A DNA stretch of 64,000 bases from Polyangia bacterium (GTDB taxonomy: Bacteria > Myxococcota_A > Polyangia > Polyangiales > Sandaracinaceae): positions 1-64,000 of the forward strand of contig JAUHXR010000001.1 of NCBI GenBank assembly GCA_030426845.1, in the 5' to 3' direction. Positions 36,821 through 44,301 of the stretch are shown here, in pieces. A model generated the notes under the pieces. The model was not told where the DNA came from and made no database searches. It was given only the letters and a program-made list of their open reading frames with translations. The position numbers and the translations under genes were made by a program. Numbering within the stretch: the stretch's first letter is position 1; each line of letters opens with the position of its first letter.

Positions 36821-38128
36821 GTGCCTCGCGTCGCTCTCGCGTCTCTCCTCTTGCTCCTCGTCGGCTGCGACGACGCGCACCGCGTGACGGTGGTGGTGCG
36901 CACCGACCTGCTCGCGGGCTTCGAGTTCACGCGGGTCCGCGTCACCGCGGAGGAGCTCCCGGCGCAGACCCACGACGTCGACCCGGCGCTGAGCTACGCC
37001 GACGGCGTGCCGGTCGCCGAGCTCGTCCTGCCGACGGGCGTCCACGAGCTCGGCGTCGAGCTGATCGATCGGGACGGCGCGCGGGTGCTCGCGCGGCCGG
37101 TCGGGATCGACGCGCGCGGCGAGGCCACCGTGACCGTGCTCTTCACGCGCGACTGCGCGAGCGTCTCCTGCCCGCGCGACGGTGAGGCGGCCAACGCGCG
37201 CGCGTGCCTCGGCGGCGGCTGCGTCGACCCGTTTTGCACGCTCGAGACGCCGGAGTACTGCGACGTCAACGAGTGCGTGGCCGACGCCGACTGCGCCGAC
37301 CCGAGCGGGCCCGCGTGCCTGCGACCGCGCTGCCTGACCGGCGCCTGCCTCGCGGTCGGCGCGGCCTTCCTCTGCTCGGCCGAGGAGAGCTGCCACCCCG
37401 AGCGCGGCTGCCGGCCGACCGACGACCCGCTCCGCTGCGGCCCGCCGGACGACGACGCGGTGCTGCTGCTGCCCTTCGACGACGGCACCGCGGCGGACGC
37501 GCTCGGCCGCAACCCCGGCCGCCTCGAGGGCGAGGCCGGGGCGGTGGACGGCCCGCTCGGGTGCGGCCGCGCGCTCGCCATCCCCGAGGGCGCCACGGCC
37601 TACGCGGTCGTCTCCGACTCCGAGGACTTCTACCTGGCCGAGGGCGCGATCGATCTCTGGTTCCGCCGCGATCCCGGGCCGTCGGCCACCGCCGGCCTGA
37701 TGTCGCGCGACGCGGCCGGCGCGGGCAACGGGCACTTCAGCCTGTGGCTCGACCAGGACGACGAGGTCGTGGTGCGCTTCCAGAACGCGGCCGAGGACGA
37801 GATCGTCGCGTGCTCCGAGCCGCTGACCCGCGGCGAGTGGCACCACGTCGGCGTCAACTTCGGGCCGCCCGGGCTCGAGCTCTGGATCGACGGCGTACAG
37901 ACCACGCGGACGGGGCCCGTGACCGTCGTGGAGGGCGAGACGTCGGAGCTCCTCACCTGCGGCGGCGGCGGCACCCTGAGCCTGCGGCCCGCGGACGTCA
38001 TCGACTGGGCCATCGGCGCGAGCGGCGCCCAGGCGACGAGCCCCGGCGAGGTGTCGAGCCCCCTGACCGGCGGCGCGATCGACCACGTCCGGATCAGCCG
38101 CGCGCGACGCGACTTCCGCGCGCCCTGA
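36821..38128 (+). CDS. lipoprotein with Cys-rich region and LamG-like domain
   Basis: 435 aa. Lipobox LLLLLVGC (Cys15) after a GTG start. Residues 18-110 form a beta-sandwich-like region, followed by a Cys-rich stretch of about 90 residues (CLGGGCVDPFCTLETPEYC, CVADADCADPSGPAC). From about residue 215 a concanavalin-like/LamG jelly roll begins with VLLLPFDDGTAADALGRN and includes EGAIDLWFRRD, HHVGVNFGPPGLELWIDGV and IDHVRISRARRDF. These domains bind carbohydrate or protein ligands at the surface. Confidence 0.75.
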   Translation: MPRVALASLLLLLVGCDDAHRVTVVVRTDLLAGFEFTRVRVTAEELPAQTHDVDPALSYADGVPVAELVLPTGVHELGVELIDRDGARVLARPVGIDARGEATVTVLFTRDCASVSCPRDGEAANARACLGGGCVDPFCTLETPEYCDVNECVADADCADPSGPACLRPRCLTGACLAVGAAFLCSAEESCHPERGCRPTDDPLRCGPPDDDAVLLLPFDDGTAADALGRNPGRLEGEAGAVDGPLGCGRALAIPEGATAYAVVSDSEDFYLAEGAIDLWFRRDPGPSATAGLMSRDAAGAGNGHFSLWLDQDDEVVVRFQNAAEDEIVACSEPLTRGEWHHVGVNFGPPGLELWIDGVQTTRTGPVTVVEGETSELLTCGGGGTLSLRPADVIDWAIGASGAQATSPGEVSSPLTGGAIDHVRISRARRDFRAP

Positions 38129-38175
38129 CCTGCTCTCGACACGCCGCGGCCCGGTGCTAGACCGTCCCGTCCATC

Positions 38176-39888
38176 ATGCGTTACTCGCGAGCCTTCATCC
38201 CCACCGTCAAGGAAGCCCCCAAGGACGCGACGAGCCCGTCGCACGTCCTGCTCCTGCGCGGCGGCTTCATCCGCATGGTCGGCGCCGGCATCTACGAGAT
38301 GCTGCCGATGGGCCTGCGCGTGATGAACAAGATCGGCGCGATCGTCCGCGAGGAGATGGACCGCGCGGGCGCGCACGAGCTGCTGATGCCGGCGATGCTG
38401 CCGCGCGAGTACTTCGAGGAGAGCGGCCGCTGGGACTCGTTCGGCTCGACGCTGCTCCGGCTGTCGGATCGCAAGGGCGGCGACTACCACCTCGGCCCGA
38501 CCCACGAGGAGATCATCACCGATCTCGTCCGGCGCGAGGTGAAGAGCTACCGGCAGATGCCGCTGAACCTCTACCAGGTCCAGATGAAGTACCGCGACGA
38601 GCCGCGCCCGCGCGCCGGGCTGCTGCGCTGCCGCGAGTTCCTCATGAAGGACGCCTACTCCTTCGACGTCGACGAGGCGGCCGCGACGCAGAGCTACGAG
38701 CAGATGCGCGACGCCTACCACCGCATCTTCACGCGGCTCGGGCTCGAGTACCGGGTCGTCAGCGCGGACAGCGGCGCGATGGGCGGGAGCACGAGCGCCG
38801 AGTTCCAGGTCCTCGCGAGCACCGGCGAGGACGCGATCGTCGCCTGCTCGAGCTGCGACTACGCGGCCAACGTCGAGGTCGCCGAGACGAAGGAGCCCGA
38901 GGGCGCCGCGTCGAGCGCGGAGGCGCCGGCGCGTGAGCGGGTGTCCACCCCCGGCGCGAAGACGATCGACGAGGTCGTGGCGTTCCTCGGGGACGGCCTG
39001 ACCTCCGCCCGGATGCTCAAGAGCCTCCTCTACGTGGCCGGCGAGGAGGTCGTGATGGCGGTCGTCCGCGGCGACCGCGAGCTGAACGAGATCAAGCTCG
39101 CGCGCGCGCTCGGCGTACCCGAGGTGTTCCTCGCGAGCGACGCGGACGTCCGCAAGGCGACCGGGGCGGAGCCCGGCTTCGCGGGGCCGGTGGGCTTCGG
39201 CGGCCGCGTGATCGTGGACCCCGAGGCGGCCCAGGTCGCCGACGGCGTCACCGGCGCGAACGAGACCGACGCGCACCTCGTCCACGTGGCCTACGGGCGC
39301 GACTTCGAGGGCGAGGTCCGGGCGATCCGCGCGGTCGGCGAGGGCGACCCCTGCCCGCGCTGCGCGAGCCCGCTCCGCGCCTACCGCGGCATCGAGGGCG
39401 GCCACATCTTCATCCTCGGCACGCACTACAGCGCCAAGATGGGCGCGACCTTCCTCGACGAGGACGGCCAGAGCCACCCCGTCGTGATGGGCTGCTACGG
39501 CATCGGCGTCTCGCGTCTGGTGGCGACCGCGGTCGAGCAGAACCACGACGACAACGGCATCCGCTGGCCGATGGCGATCGCGCCCTACCACGTGATGCTC
39601 ACGCCGATCGGCAAGGACGACGAGCCGCGCGAGGTCGCCGAGCGCCTGCACGACGAGCTGGCCGCGCTCGGGGTCGAGGTGCTCCTCGACGACCGCAACG
39701 AGCGCCCCGGGGTGAAGTTCAAGGACGCCGATCTCATCGGCATCCCGCTCCGCGTCACGGTCGGCAAGCGCGGCCTGACGAACGGCGAGCTCGAGCTCAA
39801 GGCCCGCGACGCCGACGACAACGAGATGATCCCGCTCGAGGGCGCGGCCGAGGCGATCGCGGCGCGGGTGCGCGAGGCGCTGGCGTGA
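38176..39888 (+). CDS. proS: prolyl-tRNA synthetase, bacterial type with editing domain
   Basis: 570 aa. Class II synthetase motifs: motif 1 region GLRVMNKIGAIVREEM, motif 2 MKYRDEPRPRAGLLRCREF, motif 3 GCYGIGVSRLVATAVEQ. The inserted editing domain between motifs 2 and 3 (about residues 225-400) is present, as in bacterial ProRS, and removes Ala-tRNA(Pro). The C-terminal anticodon-binding domain is KDDEPREVAERLHDEL onward. The ATG at 38176 has TAGACC 12 bases upstream. A small membrane protein gene overlaps its stop. Confidence 0.97.
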   Translation: MRYSRAFIPTVKEAPKDATSPSHVLLLRGGFIRMVGAGIYEMLPMGLRVMNKIGAIVREEMDRAGAHELLMPAMLPREYFEESGRWDSFGSTLLRLSDRKGGDYHLGPTHEEIITDLVRREVKSYRQMPLNLYQVQMKYRDEPRPRAGLLRCREFLMKDAYSFDVDEAAATQSYEQMRDAYHRIFTRLGLEYRVVSADSGAMGGSTSAEFQVLASTGEDAIVACSSCDYAANVEVAETKEPEGAASSAEAPARERVSTPGAKTIDEVVAFLGDGLTSARMLKSLLYVAGEEVVMAVVRGDRELNEIKLARALGVPEVFLASDADVRKATGAEPGFAGPVGFGGRVIVDPEAAQVADGVTGANETDAHLVHVAYGRDFEGEVRAIRAVGEGDPCPRCASPLRAYRGIEGGHIFILGTHYSAKMGATFLDEDGQSHPVVMGCYGIGVSRLVATAVEQNHDDNGIRWPMAIAPYHVMLTPIGKDDEPREVAERLHDELAALGVEVLLDDRNERPGVKFKDADLIGIPLRVTVGKRGLTNGELELKARDADDNEMIPLEGAAEAIAARVREALA

Positions 39889-40100
39889 GCGAGCCGGCCG
39901 AGCGCCGGAGCTCCCCGCTCGTCGTCCAGATCACGCTCTTCGCGCTCTTCCTCGCGGTGACCGCCGCCGGCGTGGCCACCGTCCTCGTCCCCGAGCTCAG
40001 CGACGACGCGGGCGAGGAGACCGATGGCGAGGGCGCGCCGGACGACGCGCCCGCCGACGACGCGCGCGCGGACGACGCGCCAGCCGAAGACGCCCCCTGA
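39885..40100 (+). CDS. small membrane protein with acidic tail
   Basis: 71 aa; not recognised. One membrane span (LVVQITLFALFLAVTAAGVATVLV) is followed by an acidic tail of repeated DDAPAD/DDARAD units. The GTG overlaps the proS stop (GTGA), which supports translation by coupling. Its TGA lies within a perfect 20-bp palindrome shared with the stop of the convergent gene. Confidence 0.55.
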   Translation: MSEPAERRSSPLVVQITLFALFLAVTAAGVATVLVPELSDDAGEETDGEGAPDDAPADDARADDAPAEDAP

Positions 40101-40113
40101 GGCGCCTCAGGGG
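40094..40113. terminator. perfect 20-bp palindrome containing both convergent stop codons
   Basis: CCCCTGAGGC followed by its exact reverse complement. The TGA of the plus-strand gene (40098-40100) and the TGA of the minus-strand gene (40109-40107) are symmetric halves of it. The RNA on either strand would form an 8-bp GC-rich stem with a GCGC loop, a compact bidirectional terminator or translation-end structure. Confidence 0.55.
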
Positions 40114-43100
40114 ATGCAGCCGTAGGCCGCGATCTCGCCGTTGGGAGTCATGGATGGGCTCCATCCCGCGGTGATGTAGCGGAAGTTCCCGATGCCCACG
40201 GCTCGGATCGACGATCCCTGGCCGAAGCCCATCCCGTTGATCTGGGTGCGCGGGGTGAGGGTCGTGAGGTCCTGCCGCCGGATGTCGTCGAACTGGAGGA
40301 TCGCCATCATCTGCTCGGACGGCGACAGATCCATCGCCCCCGTGAGGGTGCCGCGGTTGAACGTGTTGCCCGCTACCACGGTCCCGTTCCCGTTGAGGAG
40401 ACGCGTCACGAACTGGTTCGTCCCCGCCGAGTTCTGCGAGTGGAACATGTAGCCGATCCGGTCCTGGGGCGCGCTCGGCCCGGGGAGGATCGAGAGGTAG
40501 GTCGAGCGCTCGTGGACGTGGAGCGCGGTGTGCCCGCTCGGGAGCATGTTGAACGGGCCGGCGGCGACGCTGCCACCGGGGGCGACGAGGCGGAACTCGG
40601 CCCGGGCGCCGCCGGTCTCCACCCACGCGATCCCGAAGTCGCCCCGCACCGGGACGATCGCGATGTCGTCGAGGGGCGCGCCCGGTCCGGGGCTGACGCC
40701 CTGGATCGACCCCTGGGCGCCCGGCTCCACCCAGGTGAGGCGCACCGCGTTGGCGCCCATGAGCCCGTAGGTGATCCAGACGCGGTTCAACGTCGGGTCG
40801 GGGGTCACGTCGTAGACCCGCGAGTTGCTCGACCGCACCTGCCAGCTCACCGTCGCGGCCCCCGGGGGGAAGAACGCGTAGGTCAGCTGGCCGCTGGACA
40901 CGTTGTAGTAAGAGACGAAGTACTCGCCGCTCGAGGTTACGAGGATCCGGGGGTTCACCTTGGTGTTGCCCGGGCCGCCGAGGTTCGCGGAGCCGAGGAA
41001 GGTGAGGTCCTCCCGGTAGCGCTGGACCACGATGTCGTCCTGGCTCGCCGGCCGGTCGAGGAACACCACCCCGATCTCCACGTTCGGCCGGTTGTGGGCG
41101 AGATCCATCTGCTCCTGGGCCGCGGCGATCGAGAACGTGCGCCGCTGGAGCTGGCTGAGCAGCCCCTCGTCCACGTCGCCGTCGCAGTCGTCATCGATCG
41201 AGTTGCACGCCTCCGGCGGAGGCGTGCAGGCGCCCCAGGCGCAGGTCGCGTTGCAGACCTGCGTGCCGACGCTCCCGCACGGCGTCGTGCAGGTGCGGGT
41301 CGCGCCGAGCGCGCAGGCGAAGGTGTCGTCGGCCCCCCCGACGCAGTCGTCGTCGAAGCCGTTGCAGATCTCAGCGGGGTAGGCGCAGCTGCTCATGGTG
41401 GCCGTGTCGCAGCCGACGGTGCCGGCCGCGGCTCCCGCCTCGCACCGGCAGGTGGTGCCTACGCCGTAGCTCTCGTCCGAGTCCCCGTCACAGTCGTTGT
41501 CAACTGCGGGCTCATCGCAGAGCGGCGGCGCAGAGGGGTACGAGTCCATGTCGAAGTCACGGCAGTCCATGTCCCTCGTCACCCACCCCGCCGGAGCGGC
41601 GCCCAGACAGAAGGCCATCGCCATCGTGGGGTCGCCGTATGTGTCCATGTCCATGTCGGCGTAGTAGGTGGTCAGCAGCTCCTCGCAGCCGTCCGCGAAC
41701 ACGCTGTTGCAGTCATCGAAGCCCGGCAGGCAGCCCGCGATCGTGCACGTCGAGCCAGAGCACCCGGGCACCCCGTTGGCGACGGTGCACGCGTTGGTGC
41801 AGCTTCCGCAGCGCATCGGGGTCGTGATGTCGGCCTCGCAGCCGTCGCCCGGCATCGTGTTGCAGTCCCCGTAGCCCGTGCTGCAACTCGCGATCGCGCA
41901 GGTGCCGGTGGCGCACGTCCCCGTAGCGTTCATGGGCGCACAGGCCACGCCGCAGCCGCCGCAATCGGTCGCGGTGCGGATGTTCCGCTCGCAGCCGTCG
42001 CCGGGGAGCCCGTTGCAGTCTGCCCAGCCCGGATCGCAGGCGAACCCGCAGCCGCCCGTGGCCGAGCAGGTCGGGCTCGCGTTGGCCGGGTCGGGACACA
42101 CGTTGCCGCAGCTCCCGCAGTTCTGCGGGTCGGTGTCGGTGTTGGTGCAGGTCATCCCGCAGCGCGTCGGGGTCGGCGCCATGCAGCCGCTCACGCAGGT
42201 CCCGCCGCTGCACAGCGGGGTCGCGCCGCTGCACGCGTTGGTGCAGCTCCCGCACGTGGTGTCGGACGCGAGGTCCGCCTCGCAGCCGTCGGCCGCCATC
42301 GTGTTGCAGTCGTCCCAGCCCATGTCGCAGGTGAAGCCGCAGCTCGTCCCGTCGCACGTCGAGCTCGCGTGGGCCGGGGCGGTGCAGGCCGTACCGCAGG
42401 CCCCGCAGGTCGACACGCTCGCGAGGTCCGCCTCGCAGCCGTTGTCCACCATGCCGTCGCAGTCGTCGTAGCCCGCCTGGCACGCGGCGAGCGAGCAGGT
42501 CGTCCCGTCGCAGGCCGGCGTCCCGTTGGAGTAGCTGCAGACGTTGTCGCACGCGCCGCAGTCGGTGACCTGCGAGAGATCGGTCTCGCAGCCGTTGTTC
42601 GGATCGCCGTCGCAGTCGTCCCAGCCCGAATCGCATACGAAGTCGCACGCGCCGGCCGCGCAGACCTCGGTCGCGTTGGCCCGCGCCGGGCACGGGTTGC
42701 TGCACATGCCGCAGTGCAGGAGGCTCGTCGTCGTGTCGACGCAGGAGCGCCCGCAGACCTCTTCGGTGCCGGGGCAAGTGCTCACGCAGCCCATCGACGC
42801 GGAGCACACGGTGCCCGCGGCGCAGACGGTGTCGCACGCGCCGCAGGTGTCCGGGTCGGTGAGGTCGGTCTCGCAGCCCGTCGCGTAGGCGCCGTCGCAG
42901 TCGCCCCAGCCGGTGTCGCACGCCGGCTCGCACTCGCCGCCGCTGCAGTCCGGCGAGCCGTTGTCCACCGGGTCGCAGGCGTTGGCGCACCGGCCACAGT
43001 TCTGGACGTCGGTCTGGAAGTTGAAGTCCTCGTCGGTGTTGCCGTCGCAGTCGTCGTCGCGCTCGTTGCAGAGCTCGTCGACCGGCGCGGTGCAGTCGCC

Positions 43101-43226
43101 GCCGTCGGGCGAGCCGCCCCCATCGGGGCCGCCGTCGCCCCCGCTGAAGCGGTCGAAGTTCGTCACCACCGAGCACCCCCCGAGGAGGAGCATCACGGAA
43201 AGCCCAAGTTGCAGCGCGCGCGTCAC
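40107..43226 (-). CDS. giant Cys-rich repeat lipoprotein (MopE-like), C-terminal propeller-like region
   Basis: 1039 aa from a GTG at 43226, which gives a clean signal and lipobox (QLGLSVMLLLGGC) and follows a TACCAT element by seven bases; an ATG at 43253 would add nine residues. A GGDGGPDGGGSPDGG linker leads into about nine repeats of roughly 45 residues, each with the pattern GxxDCDG...GCE.DL....CG.C...C, then three classic MopE units (ERDDDCDG, GFDDDCVGG, SIDDDCDGDVDEG). From about residue 690 Cys disappears and a beta-rich region of repeated strands resembles a propeller. Probably a calcium-binding surface adhesin. The gene is transcribed away from the TPR protein gene. Confidence 0.75.
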   Translation of the reverse strand: MTRALQLGLSVMLLLGGCSVVTNFDRFSGGDGGPDGGGSPDGGDCTAPVDELCNERDDDCDGNTDEDFNFQTDVQNCGRCANACDPVDNGSPDCSGGECEPACDTGWGDCDGAYATGCETDLTDPDTCGACDTVCAAGTVCSASMGCVSTCPGTEEVCGRSCVDTTTSLLHCGMCSNPCPARANATEVCAAGACDFVCDSGWDDCDGDPNNGCETDLSQVTDCGACDNVCSYSNGTPACDGTTCSLAACQAGYDDCDGMVDNGCEADLASVSTCGACGTACTAPAHASSTCDGTSCGFTCDMGWDDCNTMAADGCEADLASDTTCGSCTNACSGATPLCSGGTCVSGCMAPTPTRCGMTCTNTDTDPQNCGSCGNVCPDPANASPTCSATGGCGFACDPGWADCNGLPGDGCERNIRTATDCGGCGVACAPMNATGTCATGTCAIASCSTGYGDCNTMPGDGCEADITTPMRCGSCTNACTVANGVPGCSGSTCTIAGCLPGFDDCNSVFADGCEELLTTYYADMDMDTYGDPTMAMAFCLGAAPAGWVTRDMDCRDFDMDSYPSAPPLCDEPAVDNDCDGDSDESYGVGTTCRCEAGAAAGTVGCDTATMSSCAYPAEICNGFDDDCVGGADDTFACALGATRTCTTPCGSVGTQVCNATCAWGACTPPPEACNSIDDDCDGDVDEGLLSQLQRRTFSIAAAQEQMDLAHNRPNVEIGVVFLDRPASQDDIVVQRYREDLTFLGSANLGGPGNTKVNPRILVTSSGEYFVSYYNVSSGQLTYAFFPPGAATVSWQVRSSNSRVYDVTPDPTLNRVWITYGLMGANAVRLTWVEPGAQGSIQGVSPGPGAPLDDIAIVPVRGDFGIAWVETGGARAEFRLVAPGGSVAAGPFNMLPSGHTALHVHERSTYLSILPGPSAPQDRIGYMFHSQNSAGTNQFVTRLLNGNGTVVAGNTFNRGTLTGAMDLSPSEQMMAILQFDDIRRQDLTTLTPRTQINGMGFGQGSSIRAVGIGNFRYITAGWSPSMTPNGEIAAYGCIP

Positions 43227-43233
43227 GTTTGCG

Positions 43234-43239
43234 ATGGTA
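43234..43239 (-). promoter_or_regulatory. -10 element TACCAT deciding the start of the giant lipoprotein
   Basis: On the minus strand TACCAT is followed by seven bases and the GTG at 43226. It lies downstream of the alternative ATG at 43253, so if it is used the protein must begin at the GTG. Confidence 0.45.
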
Positions 43240-43290
43240 CCGCAACCTGACATGGCGTCACCGTCGGTGTGCGATGTACTCTCTTTGGCG

Positions 43291-44091
43291 ATGCGTCCGC
43301 TCCTGCTCGCCCTGGCCTTCGCCTTCGCCGCCTCCCCCGCCTTCGCCCAGGAGGCGCAGCCCGCCGGCGAGGCCGACGCTCGGCACCACTTCCGCGTCGG
43401 GCAGGCGCACTACGAGAGCGGTCACTTCGTGGACGCGGCCCACGAGTTCGAGGAGTCCTACCGCCTCTCGAGCCGCCCCGCGCTGCTGCACAACATCTAC
43501 GTCGCCTACCGGGACGCCGGCATGGCGCGCGAGGCGGCCGACGCCCTGCGGCGCTACCTCGCCGAGGCGGAGAACATCGAGAACCGGCCGCTGCTCGAGC
43601 GCCGGCTCGCCAACCTCGAGCGGATGGCGGCCAACCAGGGGAGCGACGACGCTCCGCCGTCGGACGACCCGCCCGACACGAGCGACCCGCCCCCCCCCGC
43701 GTCCACCGGCGATCCGGCCCCGGCGACGGGCCCGTCCGAAGGCGGCGGCGGCGGCGGGCTCTCGCCCGTGGGCTTCATCGTGGCTGGCGTGGGCGCGGCC
43801 GCCCTGATCGGCGCCGCGGTCACCGGCCCCCTCGCGCTCGTGGCGGAGAGCGACCTGGCCAGCATGTGCCCGAACGACGTCTGCCCGTCCAACGTGGACT
43901 ACGAGGCGCGCGCCTCCGACGGCCGCGCCCTCGCGATCACCACCGACGTGCTCCTCGGGGTCGGAGTCGCGGCGCTCGCGACCGGCGTGGTCCTGATCTT
44001 CGTCCTTCAGGAGGGCGGCGACGAGGACACCCAGGTGGCGGCGGCCTGCGCGGCCGACGGCTGCTACGCGGCGGCGCGCACCCGCTTCTGA
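43291..44091 (+). CDS. periplasmic TPR protein with two C-terminal membrane spans
   Basis: 266 aa. Signal peptide LLLALAFAFAASPAFAQ. Residues 28-115 carry tetratricopeptide-like helices (HHFRVGQAHYESGHFVDAAH, LLHNIYVAYRDAGMAREAAD). A Pro/Asp-rich linker follows, then two hydrophobic spans (VGFIVAGVGAAALIGAAVTG and ALAITTDVLLGVGVAALATG) with two Cys between them and two in the end. This layout recurs in Myxococcota proteins found near transport or PEGA-type genes. It probably scaffolds a complex in the inner membrane, facing the periplasm. TACTCT lies eight bases before the ATG. Confidence 0.7.
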   Translation: MRPLLLALAFAFAASPAFAQEAQPAGEADARHHFRVGQAHYESGHFVDAAHEFEESYRLSSRPALLHNIYVAYRDAGMAREAADALRRYLAEAENIENRPLLERRLANLERMAANQGSDDAPPSDDPPDTSDPPPPASTGDPAPATGPSEGGGGGGLSPVGFIVAGVGAAALIGAAVTGPLALVAESDLASMCPNDVCPSNVDYEARASDGRALAITTDVLLGVGVAALATGVVLIFVLQEGGDEDTQVAAACAADGCYAAARTRF

Positions 44092-44171
44092 TCCCCGCCA
44101 TCGCGACCTCCCGCGGGCGTCGCCCCGGGGCACGCTCGAATGCGCGGGCCCCCGCGTGCGTCTGACGGATC

Positions 44172-44229
44172 GTGCGAGGGATCACGGAGAACGTCCCCCG
44201 ATGAGGACCGGATCGCACGTGATCCGCAC
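44172..44229 (+). promoter_or_regulatory. long inverted repeat in the leader region before the transglycosylase gene
   Basis: GTGCGAGGGATCACG (44172-44186) can pair with CGTGATCCGCAC (44218-44229) through 12 bases with a three-base bulge. It lies in the 210-bp gap 44092-44301, which otherwise holds an A/T-rich stretch (44253-44259, seven T or near) and the ribosome-binding-site hairpin. Confidence 0.35.
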
Positions 44230-44275
44230 CTCGTATCACCGGGTAACCGCTCGTTTTTTGCACAGCGGGCGCAAA

Positions 44276-44296
44276 CCCCTCATCCTGATCGAGGGG
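44276..44296 (+). promoter_or_regulatory. hairpin that would hide the ribosome-binding site of the transglycosylase gene
   Basis: CCCCTC (44276-44281) pairs perfectly with GAGGGG (44291-44296) across a nine-base loop. GAGGGG is the Shine-Dalgarno sequence for the GTG at 44302, five bases further on. Folding would block ribosome binding. Confidence 0.5.
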
Positions 44297-44301
44297 ACGC
44301 A

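Noticed and set aside
40440-43250. A 936-codon plus-strand frame opposite the giant Cys-rich lipoprotein
   Set aside because: Low-complexity Val/Ala/Arg sequence, antisense to a repeat gene; no start signal.
43227-43253. ATG at 43253 as the start of the giant lipoprotein
   Set aside because: It would lie upstream of the TACCAT -10 element and add nine residues with a Cys before the signal peptide; the GTG at 43226 gives a standard lipoprotein signal. Not excluded.
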